From the NCBI RefSeq assembly GCF_900115265.1, contig NZ_FOVU01000003.1, positions 558,001 through 622,000 on the forward strand: a DNA stretch of 64,000 nt. Reading direction: 5' to 3'. The notes beneath the pieces are model-generated. The model made no database searches, was not told the origin of the DNA, and saw nothing but the letters and a program-made list of their open reading frames with translations. The DNA comes from Bradyrhizobium sp. Ghvi (GTDB lineage: Bacteria; Pseudomonadota; Alphaproteobacteria; Rhizobiales; Xanthobacteraceae). Positions within the stretch are counted from its first letter, which is position 1, and each line of letters opens with the position of its first letter. The translations under genes and the position numbers were made by a program. This document shows, piece after piece, positions 7,798 through 16,963 of this stretch.

Positions 7798-9807
7798 GTG
7801 GTTTTGACGTTGAGAGTTCTTCGTTACAGGTATTTGCGGACCGCCGCGGCGCTCGCCTCGGGCGTGCTCGTGCTGCCCGCCTCCGGTCGCGCCGCCGATT
7901 TGCCAGTGAAGGCGCCGGTCGCAAAGACCCTGTACGACTGGACCGGCTTCTACGTCGGCGGTCATATCGGCTATGGCGATGCAGGCTTCGGCCCCGGCAC
8001 CAACCCCCTGCCGGAGCAGGGCGGGCTGCTGCCTCACAGCGCGACCGGTTTCATCGGCGGTTATCAACTCGGCTACAACAGGCAGCTTTCCAACCGCGTG
8101 GTGCTCGGCATCGAGGCCGATTCAACGTTCACGAGCCCGGCCGATGGTCCGGCGCTCGCGCGCTCGCCCGCGCCCTTCAACACGACGATCGACTATGTCG
8201 GCACCGTGCGCGGCCGCGTCGGTTATGCCTTCGATCGCTTCATGCCTTACGTCACCGGCGGCTTTGCATGGGGGCATACGCGCATCAACGTCAATGACGG
8301 GGACGGCATCACGTCGATCTTCCCGGTCGGCCACTATCAGGCCGGATGGACTGCGGGGCTGGGTTTCGAATACGCGGTCAGCGGCAACTGGACCGCGAAG
8401 GCCGAATACGACTATGTCGACCTGTCGCGCAAGACCTACGACCTCAGTGGGTTTGGCCTCGGCAGCGTCAATGTCGACCCGCGCATTCATCTGTTCAAGC
8501 TCGGCCTGAACTACCAGTTCGGCGACACGCCCTGGATGCCGGCGGTCGGTAAACCCAAATTGCCCGAGTCCGACGACTGGAACGTCCACGCGCAGACGAC
8601 CGTGTTGCCGCAAGGTTATGGGCCGATCCATTCGCCGTATGCGAGCCCGCAGAGCCTGCCCGGCGGCGGCCAATTCCAGGCGACATGGACCACGACGGCG
8701 TTCCTGGGCGCACGGCTCTGGGACGGCGGCGAGTTCTATTTCAATCCCGAGCTCGCGCAGGGCTTTGGTCTCAACGGCACGCTCGGACTTGCCGGATTCC
8801 CCAATGGCGAAGCGCAGAAGGCCGGCGCGGCGTTCCCAAAGATCCGCGCGCAGCGCTACTACATCAAGCAGACCTTCGGGCTCGGCGGCGAGCAGGAGGA
8901 TGTTGCCGACGGCCCCAACCAGCTCGCCGGCAAGCGCGACATCGATCGCGTCACACTGATCGTCGGCCGCTTCGCGGTCGGAGATTTCTTCGACGCCAAT
9001 GCCTACGCGAAGGACCCGCGCGCCGACTTCATGAACTGGGCGATGTGGGCGTCGGCAGCCTATGATTTCCCTGCCGATCTACCCGGCTACACCCGCGGCG
9101 CGGTGGCGGAGTTCAACCGCAAGGGCTGGGCGATCCGCGCCGGTCTGTTCCAGGTGCCGGACGCGCCGAACAGCGATGTGCTGACTTTCAAGACCGGTGG
9201 CTCGGTGGTCGAGTTCGAGGAGCGTCATACGCTGCTCGAACAGCCCGGCAAACTGCGCGTCGGCGTCTTCGCCAACAGCGGCAACACCGCGAACTACCGC
9301 GAGGTCCTGGCGCTGGCAGCCGCCAATCCCGGGCTCGACATCAACGGCGTCGCGACGGCGAGCCAGCGCACGCGCTCGAAATACGGGGTCTATGTCAATT
9401 TCGAACAGCAACTCGTCAGCGACGTCGGACTGTTCGCCCGCGCGAGTTGGAACGACGGCCAGAACCAGATCCTGTCCTTCACCGACGTCGATCGCAGCCT
9501 GTCCGGCGGTCTGTCAATCAAGGGGAGCCGCTGGGGACGGCCGGACGACACGATCGGCATCGGCGGCGCCGTCAACGGCCTCTCGGCCGCACATCGCGAC
9601 TTCCTCGCGTCCGGCGGCACCGGTCTTCTGATCGGCGACGGCCGGCTCAATTATCACACCGAACGCATCCTCGAGGCCTACTACGCCTATTCCGTGATCA
9701 AGAACGTCACGCTCACGGCGGACTATCAATTGATCGCAAATCCCGCCTACAACGCCGATCGCGGGCCGGTTTCGATCTTCTCCGGCCGAATACACGCCGA
9801 GTTCTGA
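7798..9807 (+). CDS. Two-domain outer-membrane protein: Omp25/RopB-like barrel fused to OprB-like carbohydrate porin
   Basis: 669 residues. Signal peptide (AAALASGVLVLPASGRAA-D), then an Omp25/RopB-type domain beginning KTLYDWTGFYVGGHIGYG and ending around residue 242 with the strand FKLGLNYQFGD. From about 261 (WNVHAQTTVLPQGYGP) to the end the sequence is an OprB-type carbohydrate-selective porin domain, ending in SIFSGRIHAEF with the C-terminal Phe expected for an outer-membrane barrel. Sugar or small-solute uptake across the outer membrane is the likely role. The start is weakly defined: GTG 7798 gives a sensible signal peptide, with TTG codons just downstream as alternatives. A Fur/Irr-like site upstream suggests iron control. 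Confidence 0.88.
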   Translation: MVLTLRVLRYRYLRTAAALASGVLVLPASGRAADLPVKAPVAKTLYDWTGFYVGGHIGYGDAGFGPGTNPLPEQGGLLPHSATGFIGGYQLGYNRQLSNRVVLGIEADSTFTSPADGPALARSPAPFNTTIDYVGTVRGRVGYAFDRFMPYVTGGFAWGHTRINVNDGDGITSIFPVGHYQAGWTAGLGFEYAVSGNWTAKAEYDYVDLSRKTYDLSGFGLGSVNVDPRIHLFKLGLNYQFGDTPWMPAVGKPKLPESDDWNVHAQTTVLPQGYGPIHSPYASPQSLPGGGQFQATWTTTAFLGARLWDGGEFYFNPELAQGFGLNGTLGLAGFPNGEAQKAGAAFPKIRAQRYYIKQTFGLGGEQEDVADGPNQLAGKRDIDRVTLIVGRFAVGDFFDANAYAKDPRADFMNWAMWASAAYDFPADLPGYTRGAVAEFNRKGWAIRAGLFQVPDAPNSDVLTFKTGGSVVEFEERHTLLEQPGKLRVGVFANSGNTANYREVLALAAANPGLDINGVATASQRTRSKYGVYVNFEQQLVSDVGLFARASWNDGQNQILSFTDVDRSLSGGLSIKGSRWGRPDDTIGIGGAVNGLSAAHRDFLASGGTGLLIGDGRLNYHTERILEAYYAYSVIKNVTLTADYQLIANPAYNADRGPVSIFSGRIHAEF

Positions 9808-9830
9808 AGCCGGATTCTGGATCAGAGACG

Positions 9831-10019
9831 CTACGCCGCGCGGACCGCATCCAGGAATTTGCCGACCTCGGCCGCCGCGGCGATGCGGGAGGGATTCCCG
9901 AGCTGGTCGATGCCGGCCTCGATGCGCTCGCGATCAGCCTCCACACGTCCCTGCATGCGATCCATCAGCGAGAATTCAGCTGCCACAGCGCCGTCGCGCG
10001 CCGCGAGAGGAACGCTCAT
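9831..10019 (-). CDS. Small hypothetical protein
   Basis: 62 residues from ATG 10019, the only plausible reading in the 376-bp gap between the porin gene and the CNNM/CorC gene. The sequence is strongly helical and amphipathic (FSLMDRMQGRVEADRERIEAG, then AAEVGKFLDAVRAA), with amino-acid use like a real cytoplasmic protein. There is no convincing ribosome site and the frame closes with a stop 9 codons upstream. I do not recognise the family. The remainder of the gap shows no feature. Confidence 0.4.
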   Translation of the reverse strand: MSVPLAARDGAVAAEFSLMDRMQGRVEADRERIEAGIDQLGNPSRIAAAAEVGKFLDAVRAA

Positions 10020-10183
10020 CGCCGGTCTGCAGCCGCGGTGATGCCGTCAGCCGCCGCGCGGGGTGGTCGGCGACGAGGTTCCCTCGCGGAGGCAAATGCC
10101 GCTGGATTACCCGCACTTCCTCGCAGAAATACCTATATCAATGCGTGCTGCGATCCGCAGTCACACTCGATCCCGGAACGTCA

Positions 10184-11482
10184 ATGCTCTCCGTCGAACT
10201 CATCATCGTCGTCGTCCTGATCGTCATCAACGGCCTCTTGTCCATGTCCGAGCTGGCCGTGGTCTCATCACGTCCGGCGCGGCTGTCGCTGCTTGCCGCC
10301 AAGGGCGTGCGGGGCGCCGAGCGCGCGCTGACGCTGGCTGCCGATCCCGGCAAATTCCTCTCGACGGTGCAGATCGGCATCACGCTGGTGGGCGTGCTCT
10401 CGGGCGCCTTTTCCGGCGCGACGCTCGGGCAGCGACTGACGCAATGGCTGGTCGAACTCGGCCTGTCCGCAGGCATTGCCGACGTCGTCGGCGTCGGCAT
10501 CGTCGTCACCATCATCACCTATGCGACCCTGATCGTCGGCGAGCTGGTGCCGAAACAGGTGGCGCTGCGCGACCCTGAGAGCATCGCGGTCAAGGTCGCG
10601 CCCGCGATGCACGTGCTGGCGCGGGTCTCGCTGCCGCTGGTGTTTCTGCTCGACGTCTCCGGCAAGCTGATCCTGACGTTGCTCGGCCGCGGCGGCAAGG
10701 CCGGGGAGAAAGTGTCGGAGGACGAGATCCATCATCTCGTCAGCGAAGCCGAAAGCGCCGGCGTGCTCGAGCCCGGCGAGAAGGAGATGATCGCCGGCGT
10801 GATGCGGCTCGGCGACCGCCCGGTCGGCGCGGTGATGACGCCGCGCACCGAGGTCGACGAGATCGACCTCAACGATGATCAGGACGCGATCCAGGCGCTG
10901 ATCGCGAAGAGCCCGCATTCGCGCTTTCCGGTTTGTGACGGCGATCGCGACGAGCCGATCGGCGTACTGCAGGCCAAGGATCTGCTCGTCGCCTATATGC
11001 GCGAGCGCACGCCCGATTTGCGCGCGCTGTTGCGCGAGGCGCCGATCATCCCGGCGTCCGCGGATGCGCGCGACGTGCTCGCGATCCTGAAGGCGGCGCC
11101 AGTCCATATCGGCCTCGTCCATGACGAATATGGCGGGTTCGAGGGCGTCGTGACCGCAGCCGACATTCTGGAATCGATCGTGGGCGCCTTCCACTCCGAG
11201 GAAGGCCCGCCGGAGCCGGCCTATGTGAAGCGCGCGGATGACTCTCTGCTTGTCTCCGGCTGGATGCCGGTCGACGAGTTCTGCGATCTGCTCGGCATCG
11301 AGGCGCCGCCGCATCACCGCTACAACACGGTAGCCGGCCTCGTGCTGCAGCAGTTCAACGCGCTGCCCGATGTCGGCGATGCCTTCGACTTCGCCGGCTG
11401 GCATATCGAGGTGGTCGATCTCGACGGCCGCAGGATCGATAAGATCCTGGCGACCCGGCTGAGTGAGGTGGAGACGGGATGA
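10184..11482 (+). CDS. CNNM/CorC-type transporter or hemolysin-family protein (DUF21-CBS-CorC_HlyC)
   Basis: 432 residues from ATG 10184, preceded by GGAA. An N-terminal DUF21/CNNM membrane domain (LIIVVVLIVINGLLSMSELAVVSS, later VVGVGIVVTIITYATLIVGELVPK) is followed by a CBS pair (VMTPRTEVDEIDL; HDEYGGFEGVVTAADILESIVG) and a C-terminal CorC_HlyC domain (DDSLLVSGWMPVDEF to HIEVVDLDGRRIDK). The GELVPK and MSELA motifs are family hallmarks. Homologues export or regulate Mg2+/Co2+; the old hemolysin label is historical. Single-gene unit. Confidence 0.93.
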   Translation: MLSVELIIVVVLIVINGLLSMSELAVVSSRPARLSLLAAKGVRGAERALTLAADPGKFLSTVQIGITLVGVLSGAFSGATLGQRLTQWLVELGLSAGIADVVGVGIVVTIITYATLIVGELVPKQVALRDPESIAVKVAPAMHVLARVSLPLVFLLDVSGKLILTLLGRGGKAGEKVSEDEIHHLVSEAESAGVLEPGEKEMIAGVMRLGDRPVGAVMTPRTEVDEIDLNDDQDAIQALIAKSPHSRFPVCDGDRDEPIGVLQAKDLLVAYMRERTPDLRALLREAPIIPASADARDVLAILKAAPVHIGLVHDEYGGFEGVVTAADILESIVGAFHSEEGPPEPAYVKRADDSLLVSGWMPVDEFCDLLGIEAPPHHRYNTVAGLVLQQFNALPDVGDAFDFAGWHIEVVDLDGRRIDKILATRLSEVETG

Positions 11483-11497
11483 GCAAGCGCCAGCCCG

Positions 11498-11737
11498 TTA
11501 CCCGAACCGCACCCCGATCCGCTTCTCTTTGCGCCACACCACCGTGCAGGCGAGATGCGCTCCGTCGGCTTTGATGGCAAGGGTGAAGTGCTCGGGAATC
11601 CCGACCGGGCTGGTGACGCCGAGCGCCGCGCCGGTGTCGGAGAAATTGCGGACCGTGCAATCGATCGCGCCGCCGCCGAACTCGATGGTTCCGGCTTTCA
11701 AGACGCGATGCCTGGCTTTGTTGCGCCGTTCGTCCAT
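11498..11737 (-). CDS. PilZ-domain protein (single domain)
   Basis: 79 residues from ATG 11737 (GTG 11743 possible). A minimal PilZ domain with the N-terminal Arg motif (ERRNKARHRV) and the NFSDTGAALGV segment, corresponding to the RxxxR and (D/N)xSxxG motifs that bind cyclic di-GMP. The family links c-di-GMP to motility or polysaccharide output, but many short alphaproteobacterial members have degenerate sites. Convergent with the CNNM/CorC gene. Confidence 0.85.
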   Translation of the reverse strand: MDERRNKARHRVLKAGTIEFGGGAIDCTVRNFSDTGAALGVTSPVGIPEHFTLAIKADGAHLACTVVWRKEKRIGVRFG

Positions 11738-11814
11738 AGGCACAACCTACAGCCAAAGTTGAACCAATCCTTAAACGCCAGCACGCTCGCAATGAATTTA
11801 CACGGCCGGCGCAC

Positions 11815-13512
11815 TCAGAGCGCCGGCTGGAACGTTTCCGCCCGCGCCATCCGCCAGGCGTCGCGAAATCGAGCGTCCTCGGTGCCTTCGAGCAGCTCGC
11901 CCGGGCGCAGCGCCGGATAGAGCTGGGCGAAGGACTTCACGTCGGTCGTCGAGGTGCGCTGGGTGAAGTGGATCGGGCGCAACTCCTGCGGATGCTCCAG
12001 GCCCGCCGCGGCGATCAACTCGGTCAGCGAGTGCAGCGTGGCGTGGTGATAATTGTGCACGCGGTCGATCTTCAGCGGCACGTAGAGCGCGCGCGCTCGC
12101 GTCGGATCCTGTGTCGCGACGCCGGTCGGGCAACGGTCGGTGTGGCAGCTCAGCGATTGGATGCAGCCGAGCGAGAACATGAACCCGCGCGCTGAATTGC
12201 AATAGTCGGCGCCGATCGCCATTGCACGCGCCATGTCGAAGGCGGTCGCGATCTTGCCGGACGCACCGATCTTGATGCGGTCGCGCGCATTGATGCCGAC
12301 CAGTGCGTTGTGAACGAAATTGACGCCCTCGCGCATCGGCATGCCGAGGTGGTCCATGAACTCCAGCGGCGCCGCACCAGTGCCGCCCTCATTGCCGTCG
12401 ACGACGATGAAGTCAGGGTAGATGCCGGTCTGAAGCATCGCCTTGCAGATCGCCAGAAACTCCCAGGGATGGCCGATGCAGAGCTTGAAGCCGGCCGGCT
12501 TGCCGCCGGAAAGCTTTCGCATCTCGGCAATGAATTGCATCATGCCAACCGGCGTGGAGAAGGCGCGGTGCGAGGCCGGCGAGATGCAATCTTCACCCAT
12601 GGAGACGCCCCGGATCTTGGAGATCTCCTCGGAGACTTTCGCCGCCGGCAGCACGCCACCATGGCCGGGCTTGGCGCCCTGGCTGATCTTGAGCTCGACC
12701 ATCTTGATCTGGTCCTGGCTTGCAACGCGGGCGAATGCCTCGGGATCGAACGTGCCGTCGCGATGGCGGCAGCCGAAATAGCCCGAGCCGATCTCCCATA
12801 TGATGTCGCCGCCCATCTCGGCGTGATAGGGACTGAAGCCGCCCTCGCCCGTGTCATGGGCGAAGCCGCCCTTCTTGGCGCCCGCATTGAGCGCGCGCAC
12901 CGCATTCGGGCTGAGCGCGCCAAAGCTCATCGCCGAGATGTTGAACACGGAGGCCGAATAGGGTTTTGCGCAATCCGGCCCGCCGATGGTGACGCGAAAC
13001 TTCTCCGCGGCATGCGCCTTCGGCGACACCGAGTGATGCATCCACTCATAGCCCTCGCGATAGACGTCCTCCTGGGTGCCGAACGGTCGTTTGTCGAGCT
13101 GCATCTTGGCGCGCTGATAGACCACCGCGCGGGTGTCGCGCGAGAATGGCATGCCGTCCTTCTCGCTCTCGAAGAAATACTGCCGCATCTCCGGGCGGAT
13201 CTCTTCGAGAAGGAAGCGAATATGCGCCGAGATCGGGTAGTTGCGCAGCACCGCGTGGCTTTTCTGCATGAGATCGCGGACGCCGAGCAGCGTCAGGGCA
13301 CCGAAGATGAGAATCGGCACCAGCAGGATGTCGAAGATCTTGCGGTCGGCGATGCCGATGCCGACCAGCAGTGCAGTGACGACGGCGCAAATCGTCAGGA
13401 CGATGAAGCGCGGCGAGAAGGGAAGCAGCAGGATTTCGGCGATCCCCTCTTCCGCCAGCGGCAGCCGTTTTGGAGATTCCTGCGTCTTGATGTCGTCGGC
13501 CACGATTGCCAC
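11815..13512 (-). CDS. FMN-binding glutamate-synthase-like protein with N-terminal membrane anchor
   Basis: 565 residues. Two hydrophobic segments near the N-terminus (FIVLTICAVVTALLVGIGIA and ILLVPILIFGALTLLGV) precede a GltB-type FMN barrel: ISAMSFGALSPNAVRALN, VDGNEGGTGAAPLEFMDHLG and the Cys cluster CHTDRCPTGVATQ that in glutamate synthase holds the 3Fe-4S centre. There is no glutaminase domain and no adjacent gltD, so it is not a full GOGAT. Function is unproven; stand-alone relatives include archaeal GltS-like proteins and methylamine-glutamate synthase-like enzymes. Confidence 0.88.
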   Translation of the reverse strand: MAIVADDIKTQESPKRLPLAEEGIAEILLLPFSPRFIVLTICAVVTALLVGIGIADRKIFDILLVPILIFGALTLLGVRDLMQKSHAVLRNYPISAHIRFLLEEIRPEMRQYFFESEKDGMPFSRDTRAVVYQRAKMQLDKRPFGTQEDVYREGYEWMHHSVSPKAHAAEKFRVTIGGPDCAKPYSASVFNISAMSFGALSPNAVRALNAGAKKGGFAHDTGEGGFSPYHAEMGGDIIWEIGSGYFGCRHRDGTFDPEAFARVASQDQIKMVELKISQGAKPGHGGVLPAAKVSEEISKIRGVSMGEDCISPASHRAFSTPVGMMQFIAEMRKLSGGKPAGFKLCIGHPWEFLAICKAMLQTGIYPDFIVVDGNEGGTGAAPLEFMDHLGMPMREGVNFVHNALVGINARDRIKIGASGKIATAFDMARAMAIGADYCNSARGFMFSLGCIQSLSCHTDRCPTGVATQDPTRARALYVPLKIDRVHNYHHATLHSLTELIAAAGLEHPQELRPIHFTQRTSTTDVKSFAQLYPALRPGELLEGTEDARFRDAWRMARAETFQPAL

Positions 13513-13730
13513 CCTCTCGTCAGCGTGAGGCGGTACGATACGCCTACGCCTGTCATACGGATATGACGCAGCGCTTGTTTCAGGCTAGCGAATTCGGCCG
13601 GGAAAAATCAATCAGCCCGATGGGCGGGCTCGCTGCAGTGCAGCAGGGGGCGGGAGGGATTTTGGACGGCGCGGGCAGTGCAGGCGGCACACTGGAAGGC
13701 AGAGCCCGCGGGCGCCTCCACAAATTCAGC

Positions 13731-13894
13731 CGTCATCCCGGGCAAGCGCAAGCGCAAGCGCAGACCCGGGATCCATAACCACAGGATTTCGTGGCTGAGA
13801 AAAGGGCCGTCACTCCGAGTTGTCGGACAACCACCGCCGGTGGTTATGGATCCCGGATCGGCGCGCGCTTGTGGCGCGCTGGTCCGGGATGACG
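13731..13894. repeat. Nested palindromic intergenic repeat
   Basis: Outer arms CGTCATCCCGG (13731-13741) and CCGGGATGACG (13884-13894) enclose inner arms CCGGGATCCATAACCAC (13766-13782) and GTGGTTATGGATCCCGG (13840-13856), both perfect. A short tandem of AAGCGC units lies at about 13743-13760. It occupies most of the 425-bp gap between the convergent-free region 13513-13937; nothing else is visible there. Typical bacterial interspersed mosaic-type element of this genus. Confidence 0.8.
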
Positions 13895-13937
13895 GCGGAG
13901 TTATGGGCTAGCAGCCCAGCGCGACACCGAGCACCAC

Positions 13938-14711
13938 CTACCGCTCGACGAAGGCCTTCTCGATCACGAAATGGCCGGGCTTGTTGCCGGAGCCCTCGAC
14001 GAAGTCGCGGCTCTCGAACATCACCTTGAGCTCTTCGAGCATCGCCGGGCTGCCGCACATCATGACGCGGTCGGTGGCGATGTCGAGCGGGCCTTGGCCG
14101 ATGTCGTTGAAGATCTGCTCGGAGTTGATGAGGTCCGTGATGCGGCCGCGGTTCTTGAACGGCTCGCGGGTCACGGTCGGATAATACACCAGCTTGTCCG
14201 CGAGCAGCTCGCCGAACAGCTCGTCCTCGCGCAGATTCGCGACCAGCTTCTCGCCATAGGCGAGCTCGGAGACTTGGCGGCAGCCGTGCACCAGAACGAT
14301 GCTCTCGAACTGCTCGTAGACCTCGGGGTCCTTGATGAGGCTAGCGAACGGCGCAAGGCCGGTGCCGGTCGACAGCAGCATCAGCCGCTTGCCAGGGAGC
14401 AGGTTGTCGGTAATCAGGGTGCCGGTCGCCTTGCGGCCGACCAGGATGGTGTCACCTTCCTTGATCTTCTGCAGGTGTGAGGTGAGCGGGCCGTCCTGCA
14501 CCTTGATCGAGAAGAACTCGAGCTCTTCCTCGTGGTTGGCGCTGGCCATGCTGTAGGCGCGCAGCAACGGGCGGCCATCGACCTCGAGGCCGATCATAGC
14601 GAATTGACCATTCTGGAACCGGAAGCCGGTATCGCGCGTGGCGCGGAAGCTGAACAACGTGTCGGTCCAATGCTGGACGGAAAGGACCTTCTCTCGGTAA
14701 AACGCGCTCAT
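13938..14711 (-). CDS. fpr: Ferredoxin--NADP reductase
   Basis: 257 residues from ATG 14711 (MSAFYREKVLSV); an upstream extension to 14792 lacks similarity. FAD-binding motif RAYSMAS (about 70-76), NADP-binding STGTGLAPFASL and HGCRQVSELAY, CGSP near the C-terminus and the terminal VIEKAFVER, all typical of the short bacterial Fpr class (E. coli/Rhodobacter type, about 258 residues). Cytoplasmic flavoenzyme moving electrons between NADPH and ferredoxin or flavodoxin, important in oxidative stress and Fe-S supply. The 348-bp upstream gap (14712-15059) presumably holds divergent promoters; I see no other feature in it. Confidence 0.93.
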   Translation of the reverse strand: MSAFYREKVLSVQHWTDTLFSFRATRDTGFRFQNGQFAMIGLEVDGRPLLRAYSMASANHEEELEFFSIKVQDGPLTSHLQKIKEGDTILVGRKATGTLITDNLLPGKRLMLLSTGTGLAPFASLIKDPEVYEQFESIVLVHGCRQVSELAYGEKLVANLREDELFGELLADKLVYYPTVTREPFKNRGRITDLINSEQIFNDIGQGPLDIATDRVMMCGSPAMLEELKVMFESRDFVEGSGNKPGHFVIEKAFVER

Positions 14712-15059
14712 GATTTTCGATATTCCGAATGTCTGCGGTTTTAGGGCAAAAGCGTTGCCCTGCCCTGAAAACGGGGCGGACACCATTGCCATGGCGGAAG
14801 AATTCGCCTGTGTGATCTACGCCATTGAGACCAATAATCAACCTGAAACGGCATGCAATCGACGCCGATCAAGGGCGCATTTCTGCTTGAAATCGCTAAA
14901 GAATTAACGATTTTCTCTTCCATGCCGCATTGCGGCAATTTCTTTGCTCAAATGGCTGACGGAACAGCACTTAATTTCCATCGGCCCTCGCGAAAAAGTC
15001 ATTAAGGATGTCGCAAGGCCGCGACACATCCGTCGGCGATCCGGCAAAATGGTTCGACA

Positions 15060-15890
15060 ATGCCCCCTCGTGAACGAATCTTCGTCACAGCGATACGGCA
15101 CTATTGTGCACGTCACGGCATCTCGGTGGATGTGCGCGCCGGCGGCTGGCTGATAGCGATGCGCCGCGGTGGGATCAGCCATTTCGCCTTCGGCTACGAC
15201 ATCGGGCTGAACAGCGCGATTGCGCACCGGCTCGCCAACGACAAGTCGGCGACATCAGAGGTGCTGCAGATGGCGGGCGTGCCCTGCATTCCCCATCACC
15301 TCTTCCTCAACCCGAAGCTGGGCACGCACGTCGCCGGACCCGCCTGGCGCGATGCGATGCTCGCCGTGCTTCATGACAATCCGCAAGGCGTGGTCGTGAA
15401 GCCCAACGAGGGAACGTCGGGCCGCTCTGTATTCAAGGTAACGATGGAGGCGGAACTCGATCACGCGGTTGGCAAGATTTTTTCGATGAGCGTCGGTCTC
15501 GTGATCTCGCCCTACGTCGCGATCGAGGAGGAAGTCCGGGTGATCCTGCTCGATGAGGCGCCTCGCATCGTCTACAGCAAGCAGCGCGGCGCGGATTGGC
15601 GGCACAATCTCGATGCCGGGGCGAAGCCGGTGCTGCTGGAGGATGACAAAGGCCGCACGACTTGCGTGAAGCTCGCGAGCGATGCCGCGCGCGCCATCGG
15701 CATTACCTTCGCCTCGATCGACGTGGTCCGTGTCGACGGTGCTTGGAAGGTCCTGGAAATCAATTCCGGCGTGATGATGGAAGCACTGGGCAAACTGCAC
15801 CCGGACCTGGTGCAGGCGACGTATGATGCGGCGCTGGACCGGGTGTTTGGGAAAGGCGCCGCAGGCGATGACCTATCGCCCTCATCCTGA
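15060..15890 (+). CDS. ATP-grasp ligase, RimK/CphA-like, function unknown
   Basis: 276 residues from ATG 15060. ATP-grasp signatures are visible: the capping segment NDKSATSEVLQMAGVPCIPHH, the phosphate-binding VVVKPNEGTSGRSVFKV and the metal-binding VLEINSGVMME (Glu and Asn). This resembles the ligase module of cyanophycin synthetase and RimK-type amino-acid ligases but lacks their other domains. It stands alone without a peptide or amino-acid pathway gene nearby, so the product is not predictable. The last codons and the stop (DLSPSS then TGA) lie inside the intergenic palindrome at 15881-16011. Confidence 0.82.
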   Translation: MPPRERIFVTAIRHYCARHGISVDVRAGGWLIAMRRGGISHFAFGYDIGLNSAIAHRLANDKSATSEVLQMAGVPCIPHHLFLNPKLGTHVAGPAWRDAMLAVLHDNPQGVVVKPNEGTSGRSVFKVTMEAELDHAVGKIFSMSVGLVISPYVAIEEEVRVILLDEAPRIVYSKQRGADWRHNLDAGAKPVLLEDDKGRTTCVKLASDAARAIGITFASIDVVRVDGAWKVLEINSGVMMEALGKLHPDLVQATYDAALDRVFGKGAAGDDLSPSS

Positions 15891-16011
15891 GATGGCCGCT
15901 TCTTCAGCGGCCCTCGAAGTACGACGGCCCCGACTGCCAGCTCGGCCGTTCATCCTTCGAGGCTTGCTCAGCGGCGCGCTTGCACCGCCGAGCGCGCACC
16001 TCAGGATGACG
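15881..16011. repeat. Palindromic intergenic repeat, CATCCTGAG family
   Basis: Begins CTCATCCTGAGATGG and ends CTCAGGATGACGG, with internal inverted segments (CATCCTTCGAGGCTTG). The same family occurs at 28000-28141. The left arm overlaps the final codons of the ATP-grasp gene and supplies its stop. Lies between convergent genes and may fold as a bidirectional terminator. Confidence 0.75.
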
Positions 16012-16030
16012 GAGAGAAAAGCAACTGCCG

Positions 16031-16951
16031 CTAATTATTCGCGCTCGCCGAATCGTCCATCGCCTTGAAGGCTTCTTCCAGTTGCAGCGAGATCGGCACG
16101 TTCATCCGCTCGCCGGTCGGCATCCGCGCCATGAACCATTTGTTGTAGAGCGGCACGAGATCGTGGTTGGAGCCGAGCTTCCGGAAAGCGCGTTCGACCA
16201 CCGCGGAGAGTTGCGGCTCGCCCCTGCGGAACATGATGCCGTAGGGGTCGTAGGACAAATAGTCGCCGGTGACGCGGAACTTGTCCTGCGCCTTGTGGCG
16301 CACGATCAGGCCCGAGAGCAAGATGTCGTCGGTCGCGAATGCGTCGGCCTTGCCGTCGACCAGCATCTGGTACGACTGCTCATGATCCGCGCCGACGACG
16401 ATGGTCAGTCCCAGCGAGGACTTCTGGTCGGCGGCCCGGATGGCCTGCTCGTTGGTGGTGCCCTTCGTCACCACGATGGTCTTGCCCTTCAGGTCGGTCA
16501 ACGACTGGACGCTGGAGGCCTTGGGGACCATCAGCTTGGTGCCGGCGACGAACATCAGCGGCGAGAAGGCGACGCGCTTGCCGCGCTCGGAGTTGGCTGT
16601 GGTCGAGCCGCACTCCAGATCGATCTTGTTCTGGAGCAGCGCGTCGATGCGGTCATCCGAGGTGACCTTGACATAATCGATTCTGAGATTGGGATCGTCG
16701 ACCTCGGCGCCGATCTCCTCGACGATCGCCTCGCAGAGTTCGAGGCTGTAGCCGATCGGCCTGTTGGCCTGATCGAGGAAAGAGAAGGGTGGCGAGCTTT
16801 CGCGGTAGCCGAGCCGCACGGCGTGCGCGGCCTTGATGGCCGATAGCGTCGGGCTAAGCCCTTCGCTGCCGCCGGTCTGCGCGAGAGCGTCCGTTGCCAG
16901 CAGGCACGCTGCCAGCAACAGACCGCCCGAAATCGCCATCAATGGGCGCAT
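16031..16951 (-). CDS. Amino-acid-type periplasmic substrate-binding protein (SBP_bac_3, GltI-like)
   Basis: 306 residues with signal peptide (MRPLMAISGGLLLAACLLAT, cleavage near ALAQ). Mature part is a family-3 binding fold: VRLGYRESSPPFSFLDQANR, PIGYSLELCEAIVEEIGAE, IDLECGSTTANSERGKRVAFS and LKGKTIVVTKGTTNEQ, the pattern of glutamate/aspartate binding proteins. The usual ABC permease and ATPase are absent. Instead the gene follows a dicarboxylate/amino-acid symporter with only 12 bp between (GGGAG ribosome site in the gap), so the two are almost certainly co-transcribed. Confidence 0.9.
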   Translation of the reverse strand: MRPLMAISGGLLLAACLLATDALAQTGGSEGLSPTLSAIKAAHAVRLGYRESSPPFSFLDQANRPIGYSLELCEAIVEEIGAEVDDPNLRIDYVKVTSDDRIDALLQNKIDLECGSTTANSERGKRVAFSPLMFVAGTKLMVPKASSVQSLTDLKGKTIVVTKGTTNEQAIRAADQKSSLGLTIVVGADHEQSYQMLVDGKADAFATDDILLSGLIVRHKAQDKFRVTGDYLSYDPYGIMFRRGEPQLSAVVERAFRKLGSNHDLVPLYNKWFMARMPTGERMNVPISLQLEEAFKAMDDSASANN

Positions 16952-16963
16952 GACGCACTCCCG

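Noticed and set aside
12310..13566. 418-codon open frame antisense to the FMN glutamate-synthase-like gene
   Set aside because: Low-complexity Arg/His/Ala-rich translation with no motifs; shadow of the real gene.
13743..13760. AAGCGC tandem units considered as a regulatory microsatellite
   Set aside because: Only about three units inside a palindromic element and away from any start codon.
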